From Sphingomonas jinjuensis (GTDB lineage: Bacteria; Pseudomonadota; Alphaproteobacteria; Sphingomonadales; Sphingomonadaceae): DNA of 42,886 bases. The notes under the pieces are model-generated. The model made no database searches. It saw only the letters and a program-made list of their open reading frames with translations, and was not told the origin of the DNA. Below are positions 26,455 through 35,328 of this stretch, piece by piece. The position numbers were made by a program, and so were the translations under genes. The stretch spans positions 1-42,886 of the forward strand of contig NZ_JACIEV010000013.1 of the NCBI RefSeq assembly GCF_014197105.1. The letters are read 5' to 3'. Numbering within the stretch: position 1 is the first letter of the stretch; each line of letters opens with the position of its first letter.

Positions 26455-27972
26455 TCAGCTTCCCGGCTGGGTATAGGGATAGGGCGCGAACAGCAGGCGC
26501 TGCCAGCGGCGGGGATCGCGCACGACCTGGGTGTGAGCGTCGAAGATCATCGTCGCGCGCTGCGTCGGCCTGTACGGCGGCCAGCCGGGTGAGCCATGCG
26601 CGGCGAAGGCGATGATCCGGTCCTGCATCTCACGCGATAACGCACGGGCGGCGGAGCCCGTGCCGGTTCCCGCGTCGGTCGCATCGAACGTGCCGAAGAG
26701 CAGTGCGATATCGAGCCCGTGGAAAGCGCCCCGCCCAGGCCGCGTCGGCGACGCGAAATCGAGCTGATAGACATAAGCGGGTGTCCCTGCCCGCGCCAAC
26801 GCCTCCGCTTCCTCGATCTGGGGACGCCAGCTTCTCCCGTCGGTGGTCGCGGCGTAGAAGACCTCGGCTGGCGAAGCATGGGGGAGGTGCCGGCGATAGG
26901 TCTCGATGACGAGGCTCGGCGGGATCGGTACGGGCAGCTCCGCCGCCAGCGGGTCGGGCAGCGTCTCCCAGCTCAACTCGCGCATTTCGGTGGACACCGG
27001 ATCGAAAAAGTCCCGCGTCTCGTCGCGCGTGCCGCCCAGCATCATCGTCACCGAGCGCGCCCCGGGCGCGGCATCGGGCGAAAAGGGATGGCGGTCGATT
27101 ATCACGCCGTCGAGCACGGGGCCGGTGTAGAGCGGCGATCGTTCGAACGGATCGGGCGCATCGAGTGCGGCAACGAGCCGCTCGGCCGGCAAGCCGCGGA
27201 GCGCCGCGACGTCCGTCACGCCGCAGGCGGTCATGAAGGCACGCGCCCGCTCGGTGGCGCGTTCGGTGTTCGACACCGTCACCTGCTGCCCGCTCATCGT
27301 CACGGCACGCTGGAACAGCCCGCGCGCGCTCGGCATCGCCAGCAACGTCGCGATCTTGCCGCCGCCGCCCGACTGGCCGATCAGCGTCACCCGCGCCGGA
27401 TCGCCGCCGAACGCCGCGATGTTCGCCCTCACCCAGCGCAGCGCAAGTACCAAGTCGAGTTGCCCGGCGTTGGCACTCGCCCCGCAGTCCGGGTCGACGC
27501 CGCCGAGATAAAGATAGCCGAACGCGTTGAGCCGATGGTTGACGCTGACGACCACCACGTCGTCTCGCGCCGCCAGCTGCGTGCCGTCGGTCACGTCGTC
27601 GTTGGCGCTGCCGAAGGCATAGGCTCCGCCATGGATCCACACGATGACGGGCAGCCCCGCATTGGCGCCGGCCGCCGTCCAGACGTTGAGCGTCAGGCAA
27701 TTCTCGTCCTGCGGCCTCCGCTTGCCCCGCTGCGGACAGGCAGGGCCGGGTCGCTGCGCGAAGACCGGCAAGGTCGCCGGCGGCTCGGCCACCGGTGCCG
27801 CAAAGCGCGCCGCGTGGCCGTACCGCATGCCGCGGAACGTCGCGACCTTCCCCGTCCGCGTGCCGGTGAACCGGCCCGCCGGACACGCCACCACCGGCGG
27901 CGCCTCCGCCGCCCGCGCGCCGGGCGCAAGCCAGGCCGCCGCGCCGGCGAGCACGGCACGCCGCGTCGTCAC
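26455..27972 (-). CDS. Type-B carboxylesterase, exported
   Basis: This 505-residue alpha/beta-hydrolase has a twin-arginine-like signal at its N-terminus (MTTRRAVLAGAAAWLAPGARA). Family motifs are EDCLxLNVW-like DENCLTLNVW, the oxyanion region VIVWIHGGAYAFG, and the nucleophile Ser201 in GQSGGGGK; the catalytic His is probably that in GAFHGLDI. The enzyme should act in the periplasm, removing an acyl or aryl ester from the imported compound before or after glycoside cleavage. Its start overlaps the GH127 stop by four bases. Confidence 0.9.
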   Translation of the reverse strand: MTTRRAVLAGAAAWLAPGARAAEAPPVVACPAGRFTGTRTGKVATFRGMRYGHAARFAAPVAEPPATLPVFAQRPGPACPQRGKRRPQDENCLTLNVWTAAGANAGLPVIVWIHGGAYAFGSANDDVTDGTQLAARDDVVVVSVNHRLNAFGYLYLGGVDPDCGASANAGQLDLVLALRWVRANIAAFGGDPARVTLIGQSGGGGKIATLLAMPSARGLFQRAVTMSGQQVTVSNTERATERARAFMTACGVTDVAALRGLPAERLVAALDAPDPFERSPLYTGPVLDGVIIDRHPFSPDAAPGARSVTMMLGGTRDETRDFFDPVSTEMRELSWETLPDPLAAELPVPIPPSLVIETYRRHLPHASPAEVFYAATTDGRSWRPQIEEAEALARAGTPAYVYQLDFASPTRPGRGAFHGLDIALLFGTFDATDAGTGTGSAARALSREMQDRIIAFAAHGSPGWPPYRPTQRATMIFDAHTQVVRDPRRWQRLLFAPYPYTQPGS

Positions 27973-29771
27973 GCAGCCTCCAGCCAGGTCAGTCGCCAGC
28001 TGCCGTCCTGGCGTCCGCCTGCCAGATACCAGGGCTCGAACACGATCGGCGCCCTACCCGCCGGATGCAGCACCAATCGATCCCCATCGACCGTCACCGC
28101 CGGCACACCGTCGTCGAAACGCACCGTCTCGTTGCGACGATAGCCGTCGATCAGCCCGGTCGCATAGGCGAGCGGCCCGCGGCTCAGCGCGATCCAGTCG
28201 CGTCGCAGGACTTCCTGCGCCACCGGCACGTTACCCGGCGCCAGCGATTCCTGGACGTTGTGCTGCATCGCGTAGTTGATCACCGGCTCCATCGGCAGGT
28301 CCAGCGTCACCACGTCGCCGCGCGCCCATGTCCGCTCGATCCGCGCATAGGTGCCCGGCGTGACGGCAACCGCCTCACCATCGACGATGACGCGCGCGCC
28401 CGTGGCCCAGGCGGGGATGCGGATCGCGAGCGCGAAGCGGGCTTCGGCGTCGGGCTCGACCGTGATCGTCAGCGGTCCCACGAACGGATAACGTCCCGCC
28501 TGGCTCAGCCTTACCGCGCTGCCGTCCGCTAGCCTCAGCTGCGCGGTACCGGCACCCAGCAGGTTGACCGCCAGCGCCCCGTCGCGCCGCACGCCATAGG
28601 CGACGCCCGGCAGTTCCTCGAGCGCCATCGCCCCGCTCGACTTGCAGCAGCGCCAATAGGTCGTGTGCGTCCGCTTGCCATTAGCGAACTGATAATAGCA
28701 CCAGTCCTCGCCGTCCTCGGCCTGGGCGCCCAGCAAGTCATTGTAGGCGCTCCGCTCGATCTCCTCGGCGAACGCCGCCTCGCCCAGGATCGCGAGCAAC
28801 TCGCGGTTGAGCTGGATCCACGCCATGACCGAACAGGTCTCGACATAGCCCTCGGGGCTCCACGCATTGCCCGCGTTGAACACCTCGCGCGATCGATGCG
28901 CCACCCCGCCCCACGGCCCGCCCCCCAGCGTCAGGTGCCGCTCGCGCACTGCCGCCCATTGGCTACGCACCGCCGTCAGATAGTCGGCGTTGCCCGTCGC
29001 CCGGTACAGCTTGGCGAGGCCGACGAGGTTCCACAGCAGCTGATATGCCTTGCCGGTCGCGATCTCCGACGGATCGGCTCCCGCCAGCGCCATGCTCGGC
29101 AGGCGGTTGCGCGGCTCGCCCTGCATCGACGCGACGATCAGCTCGCCGAGATCGACGTAGCGCCCCTCACCGGTTGCCGCGTGCAATTCCATTGCCGCAT
29201 CGAGCAGCACCGTCGCCGACAGGCCGAAGTGGTTGCCGAGGTCGATGATCGACACCGCCCCGTCCTTCAGCGTCCGCCAGGCCAGGTCGCCGATCCGCTT
29301 CGCCGCGTCGAGGTAGTGCGCCGCAGCGGTCGCCCGCCACACCTCGATCAGGCCGAGCACCAGATAGCTGTGCGTCCAGATATCCCAGGTGCGCAGCGCC
29401 GGCGCGCCGTCCCACGTCACCGGCTTGGGCGGCTGCGGCACCATGAACCGTCGTGACGGAGCGTAATTGCCGAGATAGCCGTCCGCATCCTGCCGCTCGA
29501 CCAGCCAGTCGGCCACCCGCCGCACCCGCGCCATCAGCGTGTCGTCATCCGCCCGGACCGCCGCGCGCGTCGCCGCGACCAGCCATTTGCCGGCATGCTC
29601 GCCGTACCAGTCGCCCTCTTCGTTGGTCGCGACCAGCTCGGGTCCGAATAGCGCGATGGCTGGGCTGGTTTCGTCGGTGATGAACGTCGACAGTCGCCCG
29701 CGCCGGTTCGCCTCTAGCGCCTCGCCCAGCGGCCCCGCCAGCGTCACCGCGCCGGGGGGCGCCAAATTCAT
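27969..29771 (-). CDS. GH127-family beta-L-arabinofuranosidase-like glycosidase (DUF1680)
   Basis: This 600-residue protein has an (alpha/alpha)6 barrel followed by beta-sandwich domains. The unusual Zn-Cys glycosidase centre is preserved: Glu311 and Cys313 in YVETCSVMAW and the vicinal Cys375-Cys376 in YWRCCKSSG, matching the Glu, Cys and Cys-Cys set of HypBA1, in which one Cys is the nucleophile. HDLWTHSY-like WDIWTHSYLVLGL also fits. Relatives remove beta-L-arabinofuranose from glycoproteins or arabinans (GH127/GH146). No signal peptide is visible, implying cytoplasmic hydrolysis of an imported glycoside. I prefer the ATG at 29771; a GTG at 29795 is an alternative that overlaps the upstream gene. 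Confidence 0.85.
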   Translation of the reverse strand: MNLAPPGAVTLAGPLGEALEANRRGRLSTFITDETSPAIALFGPELVATNEEGDWYGEHAGKWLVAATRAAVRADDDTLMARVRRVADWLVERQDADGYLGNYAPSRRFMVPQPPKPVTWDGAPALRTWDIWTHSYLVLGLIEVWRATAAAHYLDAAKRIGDLAWRTLKDGAVSIIDLGNHFGLSATVLLDAAMELHAATGEGRYVDLGELIVASMQGEPRNRLPSMALAGADPSEIATGKAYQLLWNLVGLAKLYRATGNADYLTAVRSQWAAVRERHLTLGGGPWGGVAHRSREVFNAGNAWSPEGYVETCSVMAWIQLNRELLAILGEAAFAEEIERSAYNDLLGAQAEDGEDWCYYQFANGKRTHTTYWRCCKSSGAMALEELPGVAYGVRRDGALAVNLLGAGTAQLRLADGSAVRLSQAGRYPFVGPLTITVEPDAEARFALAIRIPAWATGARVIVDGEAVAVTPGTYARIERTWARGDVVTLDLPMEPVINYAMQHNVQESLAPGNVPVAQEVLRRDWIALSRGPLAYATGLIDGYRRNETVRFDDGVPAVTVDGDRLVLHPAGRAPIVFEPWYLAGGRQDGSWRLTWLEAA

Positions 29772-29778
29772 GCCGAGA

Positions 29779-31917
29779 TCAGAGGTCGACGGCACAGCGG
29801 AACCCGATGCCGGCCGAGCGATCCTTGGCCGGTGCCATCAACAGATACTTGCCATGCTCGTTCAGCGCATAGGCCTGCGGGAAATACCAGTGCGAGGTCT
29901 GCGGCTGGTACGCACTGCCACCGCGCAGCACCGCGGCGCGGACGTGATCGTCCCGATATTCGTCGGTCCACTGCCAGATCGTGCCGACCATGTCCTCGAC
30001 GCCGAACGGGCTTGCCCCCGCCGGATGCGTGCCGACAGGCGCGGGGTCGGGCATGGCACGCGCCAGCGACGGTGGCGGCACCGCGTCCTCGCGCCAGTCG
30101 TTCCCCCAGGGATAGCGCCGCCCGTCGGTGCCTTGGGCGGCATATTGCCACTCCCACTCGCGCGGCAGCCGCTTGCCCGCCCAAGCGGCATAGGCGCGCG
30201 CATCCTCGATCCCGACCCAGGTGACCGGTCGATCCTCCCACCCCGCCGGCACCGCACCATCATGCCAATGCGCCAGGAAGTTCTGGGCGTCGGCCGGCCG
30301 GTAGCCGCTGTCGGCAAGGAAGGCGGCGAATTGCGCGTTGGTGATGGGATGGCGATCGATCGCGAACCGCTCGATGGCGATACGATGGCGGTGTGCGCGG
30401 CGGGCGCTATCCTCCCACGGGTACTGAACGTCGACACCCTCGTTGGCATAGCCCTCGATGACGATGCCATGGACCGCGAAATCGAAGTCGGCGGCCGGGA
30501 TCTCGATCATTCCCTCGGGCAGCGTCTCATTCGGGCGGGTCGGCTCGACCGGCACCAGCGCCTGCTTCGCCGAATGCCAGGTCGGCGAGAAGCTCGCCAG
30601 CGGACGCGTCGCCAAGCCCTTCATCGTCGCAAGGAAGTCGCCCAGGTCCACCCCGGTCGTGTCCGCCAGGAACGCACCGAAGCCGCGCCCTTCGATATCG
30701 GCGGACAGGATCGCGCGGCCATCCTCGATCCGCGGCTCGATCGCGATGCCGTTCCAGACGTCGTAATAGCGCGTGCCGTCGACGTGCGGCACCGACAGCT
30801 GCTCGCCGTCGGTGACATATTCCTGCCGGTTGACGAGCGTCCACAGCGTCTGCCCGTTGCGCGGCCAGCGGCTGGCGAAGACGCCCGCCTGCAACGTCTG
30901 CTCATAGGGGCGCCAGTCGGGCCCGGTCAGCAACGACGCGAACCGCCGCTGGATCGTCGCGACGCGGCGCAGCGTCTCGGCATCGCGATCGGTGAACAGG
31001 TTCATGCACCCGAACACATTCTCCCACGCGACATAGCCGATGCCGTTGAAGAAGGCGTGCTGCAGGTCGTGGGTGCGCTCGCGGCTCCAGCGGTTCTCGA
31101 TGTTGACGATGTGGCGCGGCTCCAGCCACTTCAGCTTGACGACGTGAGGCACCGGCTCGTTGGGGATGCGCTTCGTCCAGCTTTGCAGGTTCCACGACAG
31201 GTGATGGTCGCCCGCCTGCGCGGTCGATTCCGGTTCCAGGATCACCGGTCGCCCGCGGCTCTCGCACGCGACGTGGAATGCGCGCGGCACGCCCGAATAG
31301 GTATCGCCGTTGATGCCGTCGGCATCGGTGGCGACGACCAGCTCGGCCAGGCGATCCCAATCGGTGGCATCGCTGTCGCGCGTGCCATTGTCCCACGCCA
31401 TCGTCGGCAGGAACACCTTCACCCCGCGGCGGTGGAAATCGGCGACTACCTGGCGCACGGCCTCGATCCCGCCGGGCAGGGCGTGGATAAGGTCGAACTG
31501 GCTGCGATCGTCGATGCCGACATTGGGATAGATGTACCAGATCAGCACGCTGTCGATGCCGCCGAACCGCGCTTCCAGATCGTCGAGATAGCGGTCGACG
31601 GTGTAGCGGCCGGTGTCCGGATTGTAGAAGTAGCGATCCTCGGCCATCAGCAGTGCGTGGACGAAGTTGGACTGCGCCCATTCCAGCGCCGGATGCCGAT
31701 ACAGGCTGTCGTCGAAGCCGATCCGGATCAGATGCTCGCGTCGCCACTCGACCAGGCCCTGCACCCAGTCGTCGCTGGCGGCGTTCACGTCGACCTTCCA
31801 CCGGCCGATGTCGTGGAACGGCCAGCCCGGCGCTGCACCGGGCGTCGCGAAATAGGGCCCGGTCAACGCGTGCGAGAATTTGACGCTGGTGCTCGTCCGG
31901 TGCGGCGAGGTGGTCAT
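29779..31917 (-). CDS. Fusion protein: TIM-barrel glycosidase-like domain plus SUMF1/FGE-like domain
   Basis: This 712-residue protein has a C-terminal SUMF1/formylglycine-generating-enzyme-like domain (about 465-712). Markers are IDRHPITNAQFAAFL, PVTWVGIEDARAYAAWAGKRLPREWEW, YPWGNDW and RGGSAYQP, ending GFRCAVDL. The catalytic cysteine pair of true formylglycine-generating enzymes is missing from the GGSAYQPQTSHW region, so sulfatase maturation is unlikely and binding more likely. The first ~360 residues look like a (beta/alpha) barrel, with DSVLIWYIYPNVG, VKVFLPTMAWDNGTRD, DADGINGDT and VAWENVFG as possible strand ends bearing acidic residues, followed by a beta-rich segment. I infer a glycoside hydrolase-like enzyme of no family I can name. 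No signal peptide is seen. It sits between ribokinase and GH127 genes. Confidence 0.7.
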   Translation of the reverse strand: MTTSPHRTSTSVKFSHALTGPYFATPGAAPGWPFHDIGRWKVDVNAASDDWVQGLVEWRREHLIRIGFDDSLYRHPALEWAQSNFVHALLMAEDRYFYNPDTGRYTVDRYLDDLEARFGGIDSVLIWYIYPNVGIDDRSQFDLIHALPGGIEAVRQVVADFHRRGVKVFLPTMAWDNGTRDSDATDWDRLAELVVATDADGINGDTYSGVPRAFHVACESRGRPVILEPESTAQAGDHHLSWNLQSWTKRIPNEPVPHVVKLKWLEPRHIVNIENRWSRERTHDLQHAFFNGIGYVAWENVFGCMNLFTDRDAETLRRVATIQRRFASLLTGPDWRPYEQTLQAGVFASRWPRNGQTLWTLVNRQEYVTDGEQLSVPHVDGTRYYDVWNGIAIEPRIEDGRAILSADIEGRGFGAFLADTTGVDLGDFLATMKGLATRPLASFSPTWHSAKQALVPVEPTRPNETLPEGMIEIPAADFDFAVHGIVIEGYANEGVDVQYPWEDSARRAHRHRIAIERFAIDRHPITNAQFAAFLADSGYRPADAQNFLAHWHDGAVPAGWEDRPVTWVGIEDARAYAAWAGKRLPREWEWQYAAQGTDGRRYPWGNDWREDAVPPPSLARAMPDPAPVGTHPAGASPFGVEDMVGTIWQWTDEYRDDHVRAAVLRGGSAYQPQTSHWYFPQAYALNEHGKYLLMAPAKDRSAGIGFRCAVDL

Positions 31918-31938
31918 CGTTCGATCCCGTCCATGATG

Positions 31939-32886
31939 TTAGGCGGCGATGCCGCAATAATCCCTCAGCGCCGCCAGCGCGGTCGCATCGTCCGCCCGCT
32001 CCGCCAGCAGCGCGTCGATCTCGGCACGACGCGGAATGCTGGTCTGCGCGCCCGCCTGTGTCGTCGCTAGCGCGCCTGCGGCGGCGGCGAAGCGAAGCGT
32101 GTCGTCGATCCCGCGCCCCTCCGCCAGCGCCGCCACCAGCGCGCCGCAGAAGCTGTCGCCCGCCGCCGTCGTGTCGATCGGCGAGACCGCAAACGCCGGT
32201 TGGCAATGATGGTCGCCATCGACCAGCGCGCAGGCACCGCGCCCACCCAGCGTCACTACCGCGCAGCGCACCCCCGTGGCCGCGAGCCGTTCCGCGATCG
32301 TCTTGCCCGCGGCGATCCCGGCCAGTTCCTCCTCGTTGGCGACCAAGACGTCTATCTGCTCCAGCAGCATCGCGGGCAGTGGCTGCGCCGGTGCGGCGTT
32401 GAGCAGCACCGCCGTCCCTGCCTGCCGCGCCGATGCGGCATAGGCCGTGACGGTGGCGAGCGGCGTCTCCAGCTGCATCACTAGCCAGGCGGTGTCCGCC
32501 AGGACGGGCAGGTCGCCCGGCGCCAACGTAGCATTGGCACCGGGCGCTACCGCGATCGCATTTTCGGCGTCGTCGGACACGGTAATCAGCGCGGCGCCAG
32601 TCGGCTGGTCGGACGCGACCGCCAGCAACGTCACCCCGGCCTCCTCCAGCGATCGCGTCAGCACCGGCGCGAACGGATCGTCGCCCAACGCCGCCAAGAA
32701 CGACGTCGCCGCCCCGGCGCGCGCGGCCGCCACTGCCTGGTTCGCGCCCTTTCCGCCCGGCACCATGGTGAAGGCGCCGCCCAGCACCGTCTCACCCGGC
32801 GCCGGGATGTGCGGCACGCGCACGACGAAGTCGATATTGGCCGATCCGGCGACCAGCACCGGACCAGCGCGACCGATGCCGGTCAT
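31939..32886 (-). CDS. rbsK: Ribokinase-like PfkB-family sugar kinase
   Basis: This 315-residue kinase has both PfkB signatures: the N-terminal GGAFTMVPGGKGANQAVAAARAG substrate-binding region and the C-terminal DTTAAGDSFCGALVAALAEG containing the catalytic Asp and anion hole. The GSANIDFVVRV start is typical of ribokinases. It would phosphorylate a free sugar released by the GH127 enzyme or the fusion protein. Ribose is the family's usual substrate, but in this setting another pentose or deoxy-sugar is possible. It lies 17 bases after the receptor gene and 21 before the fusion gene. Confidence 0.85.
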   Translation of the reverse strand: MTGIGRAGPVLVAGSANIDFVVRVPHIPAPGETVLGGAFTMVPGGKGANQAVAAARAGAATSFLAALGDDPFAPVLTRSLEEAGVTLLAVASDQPTGAALITVSDDAENAIAVAPGANATLAPGDLPVLADTAWLVMQLETPLATVTAYAASARQAGTAVLLNAAPAQPLPAMLLEQIDVLVANEEELAGIAAGKTIAERLAATGVRCAVVTLGGRGACALVDGDHHCQPAFAVSPIDTTAAGDSFCGALVAALAEGRGIDDTLRFAAAAGALATTQAGAQTSIPRRAEIDALLAERADDATALAALRDYCGIAA

Positions 32887-32903
32887 GATCCCCTATCCCC
32901 CGA

Positions 32904-35126
32904 TCAGAAGTCCGCCCGCAGCGACAGCGACACCGTCCGCCCGCGTCCGGCGAAATAGTTTTGGAAGATATCGACCTGCGATGACGCCAGGAAATAATAG
33001 CGGTTGAACAGGTTCTCCGCCGCCAGCGTCACCGTACCGATGCCCTTCAGCTTATAGCTCGCAGTGGCATCGAACAGCGTATAGCCATTGGTCTTCTCGG
33101 CCAGCGCCGTACCCTGGTTGATGCTGCGGCTGAGGATGCTGGTCGCGCCGACCGACACCGATCCTTCGGGCGTGAAGCGCCATTCGGCGATACCGTTCAG
33201 CTTGTCGGGGCTGATGTTCACCGTGCCCAGCGTCACCGAATAGGGGCTGAGCACGCCTGCCGCGGCGGTCGTCTCGCCCTTCACATGGCTGTACAGCAGG
33301 TTCAGGCGGATGGTGTCGGTCGGCTTGAACTCGCTGGTGAAATCGATGCCGCGGATGCGCACCGGGCGCCGCACCAGGACGAAGTCGCGCGTCACCGGGT
33401 CGATCGCCAGCGTCGAACCGAGCTTCGATTCCGAATCATAGTAGGATGCGCCGATGCTGCCCCAGCTGCCGCGCCAGTTAGCGCCGACTTCCTTGTTCTT
33501 GAACACCACCGCCTGCAGGTCGAGGATGCCGTTCACGCTCTGCCCGGGATAGTTCACGTTGCGCAGCGGGATGCCGACGTTGGGCAGCGTGAAGCCCTCG
33601 CTGTACGATCCGAATACCGAAAAGCCGCCGCCCAACCGGCCGATGACGCCGGCATTGAACAGGTCGTTCTTGTACTTCAGGTCGCCGCCCTTCACGAAGG
33701 CGCGGTTACGGAAATAGGTCGTCGTGTAATCGTCGACATGGACCTTGCCGTCCTCGTGCCGCCAGCCGCCGCTGACGGTGATCGGCCCCATGTCGTAGGA
33801 CAGCTGAACATAGGGGCCAACGCTGTCGTATTTGAGCGGCGGTACCCAGACGCGGCGGGTCAACGCCAGCTCCTGCTGCGTCGTGTCGTGGACGAGGTCG
33901 ACGCCGAAGCGCAGCTCCAGCCCCGTCAGCAGGAAGTCGGGCCGCGTGTACGAGGTGCGCAGGCCGTATTTCGTCGAATTGATCTCCGACTGGTCGACCA
34001 GCGTGCCGAGCGGCGCGATCAGCGGATCCTGGCGGTCGACGCCATTGTCGCCGGGGAAGCGCATCCGCTGTCGCGCGCCATAGACGGTCGCGACCAGGCT
34101 GCCGCCGAACAGGTCGGTATTGCTGTAGTTGACCGCCAGCTGCAGGAACTGGTTAAATTCAGTGCCAGCCAGCGACTGGCCGTTGGTGCCGAGCGGCGGG
34201 CCCGGGGCCGCCGTGTCCGGGATGCCGAGTGCACGGCTGCCCGCCTGGTAGCGGTAATTGCCCTTGCTTGCGATGCGGAAGAAGCTCGCCACCGCCTCGA
34301 TCCGCTGGTGGTCGTCGAAGTCGGAGCCGATCTTGCCGAAGAAGTTGCGCTGCGTTGTATCGGCCAGCGACGACGAGGCGCTGAGGCCGATCCGCCGCCC
34401 GCGCGCGTCATAGGTGATGCCGCGATCGACGTACGCCGCGTTGAAATAGGCGTCGAGCTTGTCTTCCTTGTACGCGACATAGCCGTTGACCTTGTAGATC
34501 TCGCTGTCGTCGCGGAACTGGGTGCCGAAGCGGCCGGCAATTCCGGCATGGATGCCCTCTTCGGTCGCCCGCTTCGAGATATAGTTGATGATGCCGCCAG
34601 CCGCGCCGATCCCTTCCGCTGCCGACGCGCCGCCGATCACCTCGATGCGCTGGATGGTGCTCATATCGGTGAAGGTCGCATTGCGGCTGCCGTCGCGCAG
34701 CGGCGTCGACTGCGGAATGCCGTCGAACAGATAGAGCGCGGTACGCCCGCGCATCGTCTCTCCCAGCGTGTTCATCGTCTGGTTCGATTCGGAATAGCCC
34801 GGCACCGTCCGGCCCAGGATCGCGGTGGAATCGTCGGTGATCGCCAGCTGTCGCTGCACTTCGGCGGGGGAGATGATCGTGACCGCGCCGGGGATCTTGT
34901 CGACCGCCTTGGGCGTGCGGCTGCCGGTGACGATGACGGTTTCGCTATCGGCGTTCTGGTCGACCGCCCCCGTCGCTTCCGCCGGCGGCACATCGGGCGT
35001 GGAGCTGGCCGCCTTCTGGATCGTGGTCGGATCGGCCGGCTGCGGTCCGGTCTGCTGGGCGGCGGCGCCGCTCCACGCCGCACCGATCATCAACGTGGCC
35101 ACGGTCACGCGAGCGAAATTGCGCAT
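32904..35126 (-). CDS. TonB-dependent outer-membrane receptor
   Basis: This 740-residue receptor begins with a signal peptide (MRNFARVTVATLMIGAAWSG, cleavage near AAAQ). Its plug shows ETVIVTGSRTPKAVDKIPGAV, LFDGIPQSTPLR and IEVIGGASAAEGIGAAGGIIN, where the usual LRGP motif reads IGGA. The barrel ends in Phe (SLRADF). The plug resembles the siderophore and sugar-receptor groups; given the glycosidase, esterase and kinase genes downstream, glycoside uptake is favoured over iron. The ATG at 35126 is preceded by an excellent ribosome-binding site (GGAGGGGG, about 6 bases upstream), which decides the start over an upstream ATG at 35174. Confidence 0.92.
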   Translation of the reverse strand: MRNFARVTVATLMIGAAWSGAAAQQTGPQPADPTTIQKAASSTPDVPPAEATGAVDQNADSETVIVTGSRTPKAVDKIPGAVTIISPAEVQRQLAITDDSTAILGRTVPGYSESNQTMNTLGETMRGRTALYLFDGIPQSTPLRDGSRNATFTDMSTIQRIEVIGGASAAEGIGAAGGIINYISKRATEEGIHAGIAGRFGTQFRDDSEIYKVNGYVAYKEDKLDAYFNAAYVDRGITYDARGRRIGLSASSSLADTTQRNFFGKIGSDFDDHQRIEAVASFFRIASKGNYRYQAGSRALGIPDTAAPGPPLGTNGQSLAGTEFNQFLQLAVNYSNTDLFGGSLVATVYGARQRMRFPGDNGVDRQDPLIAPLGTLVDQSEINSTKYGLRTSYTRPDFLLTGLELRFGVDLVHDTTQQELALTRRVWVPPLKYDSVGPYVQLSYDMGPITVSGGWRHEDGKVHVDDYTTTYFRNRAFVKGGDLKYKNDLFNAGVIGRLGGGFSVFGSYSEGFTLPNVGIPLRNVNYPGQSVNGILDLQAVVFKNKEVGANWRGSWGSIGASYYDSESKLGSTLAIDPVTRDFVLVRRPVRIRGIDFTSEFKPTDTIRLNLLYSHVKGETTAAAGVLSPYSVTLGTVNISPDKLNGIAEWRFTPEGSVSVGATSILSRSINQGTALAEKTNGYTLFDATASYKLKGIGTVTLAAENLFNRYYFLASSQVDIFQNYFAGRGRTVSLSLRADF

Positions 35127-35328
35127 CGAAAACCCCCTCCTGTCATGCTCGGTCACGGCCGGGCTTTGACGCAAAGCTTAAGCGCAGCACGCGGGGCAAT
35201 AAATCCGCCGGACGCTGTCTTCAGACCTAAGCTTTTGTGATTTCCCGTGCGCAGGAAAGGGGGGTAAGACCACGCCGATACTATCGTCTTGGCGCCGCAA
35301 CGGCGCGAGGCGTTATTGGGGGAGGATG
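35127..35328. promoter_or_regulatory. Divergent regulatory region between receptor and CitE-like operons
   Basis: About 200 bases drive the two divergent operons. An inverted repeat pairs GCAAAGCTTAAG (35171-35182) with CCTAAGCTTTTG (35226-35237), with most bases complementary and about 43 bases between arms. Each arm contains AAGCTT. This could be a shared operator, perhaps for the LysR protein of the plus-strand operon, although LysR sites usually have a T-N11-A core that I do not see clearly. A TACTAT hexamer at 35279-35284 is a weak -10 candidate for the CitE gene. Confidence 0.3.

Noticed and set aside
29779..31917. Formylglycine-generating enzyme for sulfatases
   Set aside because: The active-site cysteine pair is missing and no sulfatase gene is nearby.
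29539..32070. 843-codon plus-strand open frame
   Set aside because: It is antisense to the GH127 and fusion-protein genes. The translation is rich in Arg, His and Ala with no domain, as expected from the complement of high-GC genes.
33285..35240. 651-codon plus-strand open frame
   Set aside because: It is antisense to the TonB-dependent receptor, which has a signal peptide, plug motifs and a strong ribosome-binding site.
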